From contig JABANN010000545.1 in NCBI GenBank assembly GCA_013115125.1, positions 1-22,137 of the forward strand: DNA of 22,137 nucleotides, given 5' to 3'. Below are positions 1 to 14,577 of the stretch, piece by piece (position 1 is the first letter of the stretch; the number at the start of each line of letters is the position of its first letter). The DNA comes from Perkinsus olseni (taxonomy: Eukaryota; Perkinsozoa; Perkinsida). Below the pieces are notes generated by a model. That model was not told where the DNA came from, searched no databases, and worked only from the letters and a program-made list of their open reading frames with translations. The translations under genes and the position numbers were made by a program.

Positions 1-2743
1 GGGGTTTTATGGTCACATGTCGCGAAAAATGGTTTGGGCAGGAAAGAGCTGTTGTCCAAAGGAGCGCTGACGCCCTTGGGTAATGGAAGCATAACGCCGC
101 CAAGCTTTGCATTGTGCTTCAGACGTTGTAAAATTGTTGTTGATAATAATAGCGATCACTATGGTGTATACCTTTTCCTCTGATCAAGTGATGCATCAAG
201 TGATGCATCAAGCGATAGTCACAGCCGTTACCTGTGCATTGGCCGGCATTCCAGCATTATTCCCAATCCCTCACCGCTACATCCAGTTCTATTTAGTAAT
301 ACTCTATTCGTTTGCTTGGCACTTATATCATCATTTTTCAGCTCGAACCTCCGATCTGGGCCGGCTTCAACACCATCCTTGATTTCAAGGCCTCCTTGTT
401 GTTCTTCCTGCGCGGTATCGTCGGCACCTGGCTGGCAACGGGCCTGGGCTGCCTCCTGCACTTGGTGGTATCTTCTATTTGTGCCGCCCTCGACGTTGGA
501 TACTTCCACATCTGGGCGATGGTTATCGCTCTTCCACTCACCTATTTCATAGCCCTCTCCCATCCTGACGCCGGCTGCAAACTCTCTGAAGTCATCAACT
601 ACGTCACCGCCATCATCTCTCTTTACGTCCCTATTGCCATTGAGATAACAGGGCACCCCTACCTAGAGGGTCTGTGGAACGCCATTCTGGTGTCCTATGG
701 TTTGACCTGTGGATTTCTCCCTGTTTTCATTCTCCACCTCTTGAACTGGTTGCCAACACCAACTTCAAATCCCCTGCAAAAATTCAACTCGGCCACGGCC
801 GATTATTTTGACGTCCTGAGCGCGTACGTCGTCAGCGGTGCGGAGAATCTTTACACCATTGACAACCATCATGTCGACTATGACAGATCTCTAACGGCTG
901 CCAGTGCTTACCTCAAGGACGATAGGCTCCGGAGTATCATCTGGCGGATGGCCAGTGCGCTTTATTCCCTGAGGAAGTCCATCACGGCTGGCACATACGA
1001 CGAGCTCATCGTCGAGGGCCTGTGGAGACCGGTGTCTGCCAATTTACTCGAGTTACGCTCGCAGAATCGAGCAGTGCTTCGGGTGGCTTCGGGGAGGGCT
1101 TCAGCGGCCGCAGGCGGGGTCCCGAATTTGATGGCGACAGCGGTAAAATGCAAAGAGAGTTTTAATGAGGCTTCCATGGCCATGCAGAAGTCTATCAAAA
1201 TGGGGGAGATGAAGTCGCTGGACACTGAGGGTATCACGAGGTTTCAATTCGCTATTGAATCTATCCTGAGGTATGCAGAGCTTGCTGAAGAGTATTCGTT
1301 GGCTATGGCCAAGTTGAGGAAGAGACAGTTGGCTGATGATGACGAGGAGGTACTTGGGGGGGATGTGCTCATCGGAAGGTCTACCGGGTTGAATAGCTCA
1401 GTGTGTCATTATGCACTACAGCGGCCACATTGTGCTTCACTAGTTGCACGATATTTTTATACTACATGTTATACAGCTAGACTATGATCTTTGTGATGAA
1501 TAGTACATAGCGTCTACTGGCGCCCGTATCCGCGATACCGTTGGAGCCAGTTAGCGCCATCAATTCCCCATAGGCCTCGTCATTCAACATGACTGTGTCG
1601 ATGGATCGTGTGCTTTCAGATACAGTGGTGGCAATCCCTCCGGCTATGGTGGGAGGAGTTTACGTCTTGGGCCAAGACATGGTGGTCCCGTCCCTTCTTC
1701 AAGGATGATGGTTCATCAACAGCCGAGCATCTTCTATTTCCCTTAAAGGCCTCTCTAGCGACGACCATTGCAATCATCATACTCTTCCCATGGGGCAAAG
1801 TCAACGCCAGCGTCGATCGCAAGTTCCTCTGGATCTACTTAGCATCGTCGTACTGTGTTCTGCCCGTTGCCGGAGCATGCCTGTTGAAGTTGGGCCGCCG
1901 ACTGGTCGGTCTCACAGGCGCTCTCATCTACGGTCTCATCTGCGTCGAGGCGAACCCCTTCAATCACGCGGCCTTCTTCCTCGAGCTCATCATTCTCGGT
2001 TTTATCGGCGGTTTCGTCAAGGCCACGGCCCTCAGCTATGCAGGCTCTGTCTTTATCCTGACTTGGACGATCGTCGCCTTCACCCCTTCGGTGGCTCTCG
2101 GCGAACCTCAGGCGGACATCCTCTGGGGCCTCGGTTGGCGATGTGCTCTCAATCTCGTTGGTATGAGTATTGCCTTTATTTTCTCCTGCGTTTTCTTCCC
2201 CGTCTACGCCATCTCGAGGCTGCAGCGAGTCTCTGCCCTCGCCCTTGGGTGTGCGGCGAACAAGATTCAGGACGCGGTCCAACAGCTGGCCAACGTGGGC
2301 CTGGCCCTCGACGCCGAGCTAGTCTTGATCGATGAGAGGGAGGGCGTCGGTCGAGAGCTTTCGGCAATTTCCAACCGCCGGGCCTCGCTATTGGGCGATG
2401 CAGAAGCAGAAGTGTCAGTGTTTGGTAAACTGTTCATGAAGGGCTCTTGCACGAGGTGTTTCCAAGTTCAACCTTTCATCGGTCAAATTACGACTGCGGC
2501 GCTGAGCGCCTACGGGGCAACAACAGCATGCGCGTTGAAGGAGGGCACATCTCACGATTTGTTGGTCGCTTTGGCCCCGCACCTCAGAGACCTCGGGATT
2601 GCCTTGGGACGATCTGGCGAGAGAATGTTCGCTGGCTTGGCGAACGGTGAAGATTCGCGACGTATCTGGTTGAACGACGACGTCCATGTGGAGATGCTGC
2701 GGTGCTTGGACGCCTTTGAGGAGACGAGACGATGTATGCTTGG

Positions 2744-2781
<38 letters not shown>

Positions 2782-3065
2782 GTGGTGGTGGTGCTGCTGC
2801 TGCTGGTGGTGGTGGTGAATCGACCTCGAGAGATGAGACCGAAGCCTTGAGTGATGATAATGCCGCTGATGCTAGTAGCTTGTCTTATGCCCTTTACTCT
2901 CTTCACCTCTTTATAGAGGAATGGAACTCCATTGAAACATTCTTGTTCGGTGATGATCATGATACAGTGAGAGAAGTTGAACTTCACACAAGAGCTGTAC
3001 CTCAGCTGTCGTCTTCACCAACTTCGGTTGCAGACGTGGAGACTTGTGACGGTTTTCGCGTGTGA
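1..3065 (+). CDS. FUSC / aromatic-acid-exporter-like membrane protein, 5' end outside the window
   Basis: Proposed exons are 1-79, 123-295, 342-1349 and 1620-3065; phases match and give 901 residues without the missing N-terminus. Introns are 43, 46 and 270 nt (starts GTAATG, GTAATA, GTACTT; ends TTCAG). The protein has two hydrophobic blocks, each followed by a soluble helical region, as in FUSC/ArAE-type exporters and their plant ALMT relatives. Block one covers roughly residues 27-220 and block two begins shortly after the third intron (motif LASSYCVLPVAGACLL). The family moves aromatic acids or other organic anions across membranes; the substrate here is unknown. The C-terminal region has an Ala/Gly run made by GCT and GGT repeats. 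An apparent ATG-like start at 107 is really TTG inside intron 1, and the frame is open to base 1. The two halves could be separate genes, but the second half has no early in-frame ATG, so one gene is favoured. Confidence 0.72.
2742..2818 (+). repeat. Trinucleotide repeat (GCT/GGT) coding Ala and Gly
   Basis: Runs of GCT, then GGT, then GCT and GGT again encode an Ala-Gly tract inside the C-terminal soluble region of the FUSC-like protein. On the minus strand the same tract creates a long but spurious Ser/Thr-rich frame. Length polymorphism is likely. Confidence 0.9.
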
Positions 3066-3842
3066 TTGGCGCATTGGCCGTCACACCGGAAGACGGGTTT
3101 GTTCAGAGGCGATCGGAAAATCTGATTGCCTGATTGATTTCGACACCCTTTGTCGGCTGCCAATCTTTTACGTGTTTCTTCGTTAACTATGAACTCTGTT
3201 GCGTAATTTAGTGGAGGATTGGAACTCTCTCACGAATCGCCACCGGTCGCCAACTCTTTGATGAAGTGCAACAGCAAGACAGGTCGGGTACTTATCAGCA
3301 GGCATAGATCGCGTTCGAGCCCCTTGAGATAGGTCCTGCTGTTGAGCAGCTCGGCAGTTGTTTGGTGCGGACGAAGTCTGTCATGCCGCAGGCCGAGAGT
3401 GAACGAGCTAAAATAGTCACTCTCTCCGTGGGAGCCCGGTGGAAACGAAGTTGAAAAACTCTCTTTACTCGCTTTTCCACCTCCGGGACAAAATAGGTCT
3501 AAAATTGAAATGAATACTCGCTGGACCTCGCCTTGGGAGCCAGTTCGTGTTCACCGTTAGTGCCACGGTTCTGAGGACGCTCTTGGGAGTCTTCTTGAGT
3601 CGGTTACTCAATACATTATCGGAGACTTCATCGTCTCTCTGATGGGATCTGATGGCATAGAACAGTCATTCTAGTGAACGGAAGCACTTCACACTGCGGA
3701 CTTCCTTGTCGCTGTATGTCTTAATCGAAGATCTTTTGCCATGCCAGAACAAAATACGCTTAAACGACTACCGGACACAAGGCAGGGCTCGGTAACAGAC
3801 AACATGATGGACAACGGCACGATCTAATGCTCAGATATTCTT
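3066..3842. other. Intergenic region between convergent genes
   Basis: This stretch of 777 bases lies between the stop of the FUSC-like gene (+) and the stop of the secreted-protein gene (-). Only short frames without recognisable features occur. No repeat family or RNA gene was recognised. It must hold both 3' untranslated regions. Confidence 0.6.
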
Positions 3843-4716
3843 TCATACACCTGTAGGAGCTGGCGTATAATCCTTCAGATCCCCGAATTTTGTGGGATAT
3901 CTTAGCAGACGTTGGCCTTGCTCCGAACCACGAGAAATCTTCTGGGAGGGCCTCAGACGGTCTGGAGTGACTATACGCTGCGACGGTACCTCAACAACAT
4001 CATCGTCTTCATCGTCCTCATCAGCCTTCCGCTTCCGGTTGTCCTTGAATTCCGTAAGGACTTCTCCAAAGGAAGTCGGTTGTTCGTGTACATCACCATC
4101 ACGCAGGTTGAGCAGCGAATAGTTGATCGTCTCCTCATCCGCAGGTAATATCCCAAAAATGGTACCATCACTTACTTTAACCATATTCACAAAGAGGAAG
4201 TGTGTTCGGGTGTACACCGGTGCCCGCTCACCTCGATAAAAACCGAGGTCTATCGTACCATCATCATTCTGGCATACGAAAGTGCTGGTGAGCCGAGCCA
4301 CAGAGAGAGACCCTGTAAACGCCATCCTGACGTCCCTCATCTGTTGCGTTGGAAGTATCGAACGGTTCCTGGCCGGACGCATCGCCCAGCATCTTTTGAT
4401 ATCCTCGTTTCCGCGCCTCAACAGGCGATAAAGATTCCGTTGCCAGTCTAACATTCTCAACATGGTAGACTTCACCGTCTTCGCGGGTGAAGTCGAGTTT
4501 AAGACTACGATACGCACTTCGTCCACCAAGGAAGCCAACTTCCATCTGGATATCCTTCAACCGGGGTATCTTTGTCTTATCAGAATCTTTAATTTTGTAC
4601 CGTCCTCGGTTCAACATCGGGGGTCGGAAGTCGGTCTGACTGCTGATCACAACCCGCAACAGTGTTGTCGTTAGCGTGACAAGAATTTTAAGAGTGCTGT
4701 AGATTCTCCCGGCCAT
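3843..4716 (-). CDS. Secreted protein of unknown family
   Basis: The frame starts at ATG 4716 with a clear signal peptide (MAGRIYSTLKILVTLTTTLL, then RVVISSQ). Two frames must be joined. Either a 43-nt intron (4311-4269, GTCTCT to GCCAG, phase 0) links exons 4716-4312 and 4268-3843 to give 276 residues, or a TC-repeat near 4302-4310 has changed length and shifted the frame. The intron size fits the locus, but its donor is unusual. Reading without the intron also gives a plausible beta-strand-like stretch, so the choice is open. The mature part begins with PPMLNRGRY and later has GTIDLGFYRGER and a lysine-acid cluster, KRKADEDDEDDD, near the C-terminus. The layout recalls lineage-specific secreted proteins of Perkinsus, but I do not recognise a named family. 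Confidence 0.62.
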
Positions 4717-4743
4717 TGATGTATCAGAATAACCGTTTCAGAA

Positions 4744-4998
4744 ATGCACTGGAGAGTGGATCCTCTCGAGCAGCGTGTTGCGTCCTTAGAAAAGGAGACG
4801 CGTAAGACCGGAAATCTAACAATGGTCTTTTCGAGCAGGACAATCAGCGCTGTCGCCTTCGGAAGGGCAGCCTTCAAACTGACTAGTGCTATTGCGGCTT
4901 CCAAAAGATATTCCGCTAAGGGGTTTGCTACTGACGCAATTTCTCGTGGGTTCTACATCTTGTCGGCTTCAACGCTAAGGACGACGCAGTTTGACTAG
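4744..4998 (+). CDS. Small hypothetical ORF, doubtful
   Basis: An ATG-started frame of 84 codons runs divergently from the secreted-protein gene, with only 27 bases between the two start codons. It has a short charged helix (VASLEKETRK) and an Ala/Ser/Arg-rich region, but no signal peptide and no recognised domain. Such close divergent starts leave little room for promoters or leaders. It may be noncoding, or an exon of a longer transcript. A GT-AG interval of 45 nt follows at about 5024-5068. Confidence 0.22.
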   Translation: MHWRVDPLEQRVASLEKETRKTGNLTMVFSSRTISAVAFGRAAFKLTSAIAASKRYSAKGFATDAISRGFYILSASTLRTTQFD

Positions 4999-5032
4999 CG
5001 CCGATGGAGGATACCTCAAGCGAGTATCATCC

Positions 5033-5059
5033 GTACCACTCCTTGCCCAAATCACGAGC
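5033..5059 (+). repeat. Dispersed 27-bp motif, copy 1
   Basis: This matches 8107-8133 in 25 of 27 bases (core GTACCACTCCTT then CCCAAATCACGA). Related shorter copies occur at 10339-10358 and, reversed, at 12261-12279. It lies in a GT-AG interval of 45 nt on the plus strand (5024-5068) that resembles a local intron. Confidence 0.75.
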
Positions 5060-5210
5060 AAAGAACAGCGTGTCTCGTCCGTTGACCTCACTGCAGTTCA
5101 TCCACCTTCATTACTCCGAAACAACAACACAGTTCGACTTAACCTCACGGACTTCCGTCGAGAGAGAAACATTTAACAGTATCACAGCAACTTATGCATT
5201 CGACTTTATT

Positions 5211-5897
5211 CTACTGCTTTTTCATATCGTCGTTCTTCGCATCCTTCTTGTACTCTTCGACCTTCTTCTTAGCAGCCTCGGCCTCAGCCCTCTCCTTGTC
5301 GTGCTTCTCTTGACGGAGCTGAACAGGCACCGATCCCAATCACGCATTCCCGAATCACGTGCGGTCTCGTCAGGGGCCATGCCTCCTCACCCTCTCCTTC
5401 TCCTTATCAGCTAGTCGCTCGGCATCAGTCTGAATGTGGCCGAGCAAGAAGGAATACACCCCGGCACCGATAAGGCCACCCAAGAATTGCCACATCAATC
5501 GACTGAACAGCAGGCCTGAGAAAAGCGAAAATCCCCATCCGATCACAGAACCTAGGCGACGCCCTCTCTACAAGCCCCCAACCAGAAAAGAAGCGATTCT
5601 TGACAACCTTCATTTGTCTAGACCCGACGCCCGGCCTTACTCGTGTATGCCTGATGAGCGTCAGACAACATACCCTGCACGCTTGAGCCGACCAACTCCG
5701 AGATGGTTGGGATGAGTCGCCCATCCTGAATGCAGCCGTAGTAGATGAGACCTGAGGAAGAGGAGTGCTGTCGAGGAGGTGTTGCCCTTCCTTACCTCCG
5801 ACGATTAACGATTTGTGTGGTACTCGTCCGGCGATGGCGATGGAAATCAAAGCCGAGTTTATCGCCTCGAACGTGACCTCGTCAGGCGTTGGTATCT

Positions 5898-5955
<58 letters not shown>

Positions 5956-7631
5956 CGATGATGTTGCAGAGGAGCTTAACCACTTACCACAGCGACAGCC
6001 GGGACACCGCGGGCCTTCGACAAGAGACCGGCCAAGGCCCCTCCGATAACGGTAGAGGCAAAGGATATAGGGAAGGAGCAGGGCAGATGACCAGCCGAGA
6101 GATCTGAGAGGAATCTTATCATCCGTGTTACGCAAGCTTCAACCTCACCAGCAACCGTCACAGCAACTCGGCTTGGCATCGCCTCGTACAGGACCGCGGC
6201 CGCCACGGCACCTTGGGTGGGTGCAGCAAGGGAGACGACGCCAACTGCGAAGCTGCTCGACATCAATCCTAATACCATAACATTCCGAACGACACTCCAA
6301 TAGTTCACCTACCCAGTCCAACATTCTTAGAAGCGATCAGATAGACCGCAGCGAGACCAGTGGCAAGGAGGAGCAGACCCGAGGTCCACATGGCGTCACT
6401 CAAGGCCATCCCGCCGGGCGCCGTCTCTGTTGCTGTGAACAGCTCCGATCGGTACCCCGCCCACTGGACAGTGAGACGACTGACGATAACGTTCAACTGA
6501 GGACGGACGATGGAGGTAAGTTGACGAGCCGAAGCAGCTCACAGTGAGAGGTTGCAGGAGGATTGAGAGAGAGCCAGCATAGGGGGCCCGGCCGGGCAGG
6601 GTCGCCACGGCTGCTGATACCAAAACGGCGACGAAGGGACCCGACTGAAGAGGGGAGCGGATGGGGAGCCAACGGACAGCGGAGCGAAGTTATTACAAGC
6701 GTGGGAGCTGCTGCGTGAGTGTTATACATGAGTAAGTAGTGCATCGCTCCGCCGAATACCGACCCCATGAGTTGCATTATCATAATCAGAGTCGCTTGGG
6801 AGTGACGTGTATACTCTCCGGTGACCATCCTGAGGAGGGTACAATCCACGTGACGTTCGAACAGAGGCAGCCACAAAGGCAGCCACAGAAGCCATTCATC
6901 AGATGCTGCAGAGTCTGCAGTGCAGACATCGATCGAAGCCTCGAACCATGATTATTATACTATAAGTCCATCACACACAACGTGCAAACAGTATGAAGAC
7001 ATTACAAGATTTTCCTGCCTCGGCTGTTGGTATCGAGACCGCGGCGCCTCGATCAGCTTCCAAGCGCATCACAGGCGACGTCAAGTCCCGATGACCTCGT
7101 TGGGTGAGTGCAGAAGATATGATATTGAACACCGGGTCGATTATCGCTTCTACGGTCAAGTAAACTCTCCCTTTTCTTATTACCCCAACATCGTCGTGAA
7201 GGTGTTTCCCGTGACCTTCTGCCGAAGGGCGTAGGTGAGCAGACAGGGGATCAGAGCCACTACACGGATCTGCACACGGAGAGGTGGTACTCACGGATCG
7301 GATGATGATGATGATGCTCACGTCATCAAAGGTGGTGGCAGCGAACCCGACGAGCATGGAGGTGGCTGCCTCGGCGACCAACTGAGGCTTCCATGCCTTC
7401 GCTAGGTGATAGTAGCGGAACTTGGAGAACATCTCATCAGCATTGGCGTATCTTAGATCAGCATGAACTCCTAGCATCGACCTAAGATACCACTTACATC
7501 ATGAATGAACAGACGAAGAGAGCCAGAAGCCAGTCTCTGGATGTCTTCATCTTCGAGTAGAGCATGAGCCCAAACACCCCTCCCCACGCCAAGCATGACA
7601 ACACTTGTACCGTGAAAGAGGCTGACCACAT
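5211..7631 (-). CDS. Polytopic membrane protein of unknown family, 12 exons, 498 aa
   Basis: Exons: 7631-7498, 7451-7322, 7269-7184, 6829-6697, 6644-6543, 6496-6313, 6268-6149, 6103-5988, 5895-5796, 5751-5641, 5563-5391, 5318-5211. Phases agree throughout and the total is divisible by three. Most introns are 44-52 nt; the longest (354 nt) separates exons 3 and 4. The protein starts at a true ATG (MWSASFTVQVLSCLAWGG) and has about ten hydrophobic segments rich in Gly and Ala, for example SFASTVIGGALAGLL, ending in a Lys/Glu-rich coiled tail (residues about 448-498). Some segments recall ThrE-type exporters. The C-terminal part (LLFSRLMWQFLGGLIGAGVY plus charged tail) recalls mitochondrial MIC10 or OPA3 hairpins. 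Neither assignment is secure. The join of exons 10 and 11 is least certain: a donor at 5673 also fits, and a separate small gene for exons 11-12 cannot be excluded. Confidence 0.66.
5897..5963 (+). repeat. ATG/CAT trinucleotide repeat within an intron
   Basis: About twenty ATG units lie inside the 92-nt intron (5896-5987) of the minus-strand membrane protein gene, directly before its 3' splice site. The poly-Asp, poly-Met and poly-Ser frames seen here are artefacts of the repeat. Expansion could alter acceptor choice. Confidence 0.85.
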
Positions 7632-8051
7632 AAATGGAAGAAAAGGAAGAAGGCGGCAGTGAACTACTTAAGAAAAAGGGGCGGTGCATACGCGCGTGTC
7701 AGCTGACTGGCGGTTTTATTAGCAATTTATTACCATACCACTTTTCCACCAATTCATCTCGACAGGTTACATCCTCATTCGCTGTCCCTCGACTCACCAA
7801 AGTTACTAATAATACCATCCAGACGTCAACACAAGGGAAGTTCAGCATTCAGTTGAACAATTGGTATCAGACAAGACGCTCCCAAGGTTGAAGCGTGGCA
7901 ATCGCAGAAGATCTTAGCCGACGACAGAGAGGCGATAAGGGGGACTATAAAGAATATAAGTGTACAAGGACAGCGTATCCAAGGTCGAAGGCTGCAAGAA
8001 ACAAATAGTACAGAAGTAAATCGATTGTCCTTCAGACGAGCATTTTGGCCA

Positions 8052-8300
8052 TTAAAGACGATACAACTCAGCGTGTATCAATGGGGGTATTCTTACGGCC
8101 TTGTGAGTACCACTCCTTCCCCAAATCACGACCGCAATGGTATCATCATCAGCCGATCTCAAGACACATGTCGCGACATACAGGTCAATCATCGCTATCA
8201 CCCAGCGGGGACTCAAATTGGGCGCAGAAAAAAAAATGAAGTAGAGGAGGGGCCACAGAACCGAGGGCAGGAGCAGAGGAGCCAGAGTGCGCACGGGCAA
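8052..8300 (-). CDS. Hydrophobic small ORF, doubtful
   Basis: The frame encodes about 80 residues with two hydrophobic stretches (LAPLLLPSVLWPLLYFIFF and RWVIAMIDLYVATCVL). It begins close to the stop of the disordered-protein gene. It could be a small membrane protein or a chance product of pyrimidine-rich 3' sequence. The dispersed motif at 8107-8133 lies within it, which argues that at least part is repeat-derived. The start codon is unclear. Confidence 0.2.
   Translation of the reverse strand: MPVRTLAPLLLPSVLWPLLYFIFFSAPNLSPRWVIAMIDLYVATCVLRSADDDTIAVVIWGRSGTHKAVRIPPLIHAELYRL
8107..8133 (+). repeat. Dispersed 27-bp motif, copy 2
   Basis: This is 25/27 identical to 5033-5059. Its core, read on the minus strand (TTGGGGAAGGAGTGGTACT), is identical over 19 bases to plus-strand 12261-12279. 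On the plus strand it directly follows GTGAGT and is followed by an AG about 48 bases later, so it sits in an intron-like interval. Confidence 0.75.
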
Positions 8301-8303
8301 GAT

Positions 8304-8756
8304 TCACTTAGCAGGCGGATCTTCGGAGCTCGAGAAAGCCGACAGACAGGATATGATATCATCAGGGTCATACACCCGATCGTCTAATGGCACCTCATCA
8401 CCGATACTCAACTCGTCATCGAAAGGCGCAGGTTCGATCCCGGCATCAGCCGTTTCTCTCGTATTTTCCTGCTTCGGCTCCTCCTTGGTGCTGCTAGTAT
8501 CAGTCGAAGCATCATCCATCTTATCCTTCGCGAACACCCTCTTAAGGGCCCTCCAGAATCGATGACTCTTAACGCCGAAATCCCCTCCCTCACTCGAGAT
8601 GGATCTTCCAGATTCCGGCGAGTCCGGCGAGGACACCGTCTGCGTCCCTTCGGAATGCAGCTCGCCGCTCTCCTCCTCCGGGCCATGGTGATCCCCATCA
8701 GCCGACGACGACCGCCGTTGATTGACCTTCAATGACGACGAAGACAAAATCTCCAT
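8304..8756 (-). CDS. Serine- and acid-rich disordered protein, 150 aa
   Basis: The start at ATG 8756 (MEILSSSSLKVNQRR) is preferred over upstream in-frame positions, because the sequence upstream reads as a leader with a possible acceptor. The product is low in hydrophobic residues and rich in Ser, Asp, Glu and Pro, with many Ser-Pro or acidic Ser contexts suited to kinases. One basic amphipathic stretch (RFWRALKRVFAKDK, about residue 65) could bind membranes, calmodulin or nucleic acid. There is no signal peptide and no recognised domain. No intron is needed. Codon use looks coding, and the opposite strand is not open over the whole length. Confidence 0.6.
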   Translation of the reverse strand: MEILSSSSLKVNQRRSSSADGDHHGPEEESGELHSEGTQTVSSPDSPESGRSISSEGGDFGVKSHRFWRALKRVFAKDKMDDASTDTSSTKEEPKQENTRETADAGIEPAPFDDELSIGDEVPLDDRVYDPDDIISCLSAFSSSEDPPAK

Positions 8757-9190
8757 TCGTGCATAAACAACAAAACAACCTAACGAGAGGCAACCATGAT
8801 CGATCAAAATATCTCTATTACCTTCTCATAGAACACAGGCTCGGTTTTACAGGGCTTTACAACTTAAGGCGAAGCAGCGACTCCCAGGACATACTGCAAG
8901 TTTAAGTTCGAAATTTCGGTATGGCATTCACCAATTGACTTAGTGACTTATTATTGTACTCCTCAAGTAATATTACTGAAGGCCATATATAAATTACTAT
9001 TACATAATTAAACTGACTCATGCACAAAACGATAATCAAGTATAAATTCAACCTAAGATAGATCTAAATCAAACTCAGACTTATTTACACCGACATCAAC
9101 CAGAGCAAGATAACACGACACTCCTTGGGATGTGGAAACGTTAGTGTGCTCTCCCCAGAGGGGAGCCTAGCAGCAGTATAGGAACAGGTA
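8757..9190. other. Intergenic region, AT-rich
   Basis: These 434 bases lie between the helicase stop and the next gene on the same strand. Positions 8900-9100 are clearly richer in A and T than their surroundings. No gene, repeat family or RNA was recognised. Confidence 0.6.
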
Positions 9191-13384
<4,194 letters not shown>

Positions 13385-13658
13385 GGTGAAGGGAAAGAAC
13401 AGTGAACACGACAAGAAGGAGAGGAAGCTGTTGCTGGTGATGATGAACGCTTATTCCAGATCCCTCTACCGCCACGCAACTCACTCCAAAATCGATAGAA
13501 GCATCTTGCTAATCATGAATGATTCATGGTTCAACCTAAGATTCTCGCAGGGAAATTGACTTGATATTCACATCCCATCCTTCCACTGTCTTCTTTCTGT
13601 CGCGTCTCCTACCATCAAGAACGCTATCGAAGGGCCACTCAGTGCTGCTGCTGCTGCA

Positions 13659-14310
13659 TCAATCATCAGGGTGAGGCCCTCCAGGCCCCATCGCATACTC
13701 ATCAATAACCTCAAAATTAGTACCGATCCGAGCGGCATACCAACGCCACGACCTCAACTCTGCACCATAATGGCGACGAGAGAATGCGGGTATTGACGGT
13801 CCGCAGGCCGACAGATTTCACATACCCTGAGTGCGGCCAAAAACAGGAAAGCCTCCTTCGAACCTGGCTGAGGTGCCAGGTAATCATCTCCATAGGCCAG
13901 TCGGTCCGCGACAAGAACAACTCCTCCTACAGACACGCAGGACAGAGAGGATCTTGCTAGATGCCTGCGACTGGGAAAAATACACCTGATAGATGGACTG
14001 AAGCAAGGAATACATCTCATGGGTCGAAGCACGTAAGATACCCTACAGGTCGAAGCCCGAAAGATACCCTACAGGTCGAAGCACGTAAGATACCCTACAG
14101 GTCGAAGCACGTAAGATACCCTACAGGTCGAAGCACGTAAGATACCCGTATCAACCATCGCCTTACCTGTCGCCTCACCTGCCGCCCCATCTTTCCATAC
14201 CATCCGAGGGAATTCTCAGCTATGAGGCACAGAGCACTGCATCCATCTCCGCCCTCGCCTGTAGCGGATATATCCACCATTCCTTCCGAACCGACCGAAG
14301 ACGAATTCAT
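13659..14310 (-). CDS. Unidentified small gene, partly resolved exons
   Basis: A first exon 14310-14179 begins at a true ATG (MNSSSVGSEGMVDISATGEG) and ends at CAG before GTGAGG; a second donor GTAAGG follows 12 bases later in the same phase. The last two exons are clearer. One ends at 13826 (GDDYLAPQPGSKEAFLFLAA, donor GTATGT), and the final exon is 13757-13659 (LRSWRWYAARIGTNFEVIDE, stop at 13659), separated by a 68-nt intron in phase 0. Between 14166 and about 13930 the structure is unclear: the 26-bp minisatellite lies here, and two frames near 13935-14010 both look partly coding. No domain was recognised. The product would be roughly 120-150 residues, with no signal peptide. Confidence 0.5.
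14023..14147 (+). repeat. 26-bp minisatellite, about 4.8 copies
   Basis: The unit GTCGAAGCACGTAAGATACC plus CTACAG is repeated from 14023, 14049, 14075, 14101 and 14127. The second unit differs at two positions and the last is incomplete. On the minus strand each unit contains CTGTAG followed by GGTATC, so it repeats acceptor- and donor-like dinucleotides inside an intron of the 14310-13659 gene. Confidence 0.92.
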
Positions 14311-14577
14311 CGCAGACGGTACGAACGACCGAAGCTGCTACTGATTCTGCCGCCCGACTGCCTCAACGCAGACCTCAAAAACGACAAGGAGACTGTAAGC
14401 TCCACAAGACTGATGAGAGCCACCACCACGACGACAAATTCACGGCGGAATCACGTTCCATTAACAGCCTCCAGACAACGGAGTTATATAAAATGCCCGA
14501 CCCGACCCGACTTGGACTCGGTTATCATGACGATAAACTATAAACATGACTATCAAATGAGGGGAAAAGTTGTAATG

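Larger units (their letters stand above)
7632..8303. other. Intergenic region with dispersed motif and weak ORF
   Basis: These 672 bases separate two minus-strand genes. The part near 7660-7690 reads, on the minus strand, as a pyrimidine-rich run ending in AAG, a plausible leader or trans-splice acceptor site for the membrane protein gene. The only longer frame with protein-like character is 8300-8052 (-), listed separately. Confidence 0.5.

Noticed and set aside
107-382. Frame at 107 taken as a separate small protein
   Set aside because: Its first codon is TTG and lies in a 43-nt intron; upstream sequence is open in the spliced frame, so it is an internal exon.
2415-2987. Long minus-strand frame rich in Ser and Thr
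   Set aside because: It is the shadow of the GCT/GGT repeat and of the FUSC-like coding exon on the plus strand.
5896-6135. Poly-Asp, poly-Met and poly-Ser proteins
   Set aside because: They are produced by the ATG/CAT trinucleotide repeat in an intron.
6971-7477. 168-codon minus-strand frame
   Set aside because: It reads through two introns of the 12-exon membrane protein gene; only its first part (to 7322) is coding in that frame.
8420-8450. B-box-like GGTTCGATCCCGG on the plus strand
   Set aside because: It lies in coding sequence of the disordered protein (Gly-Ile-Glu-Pro) and lacks the other parts of the module.
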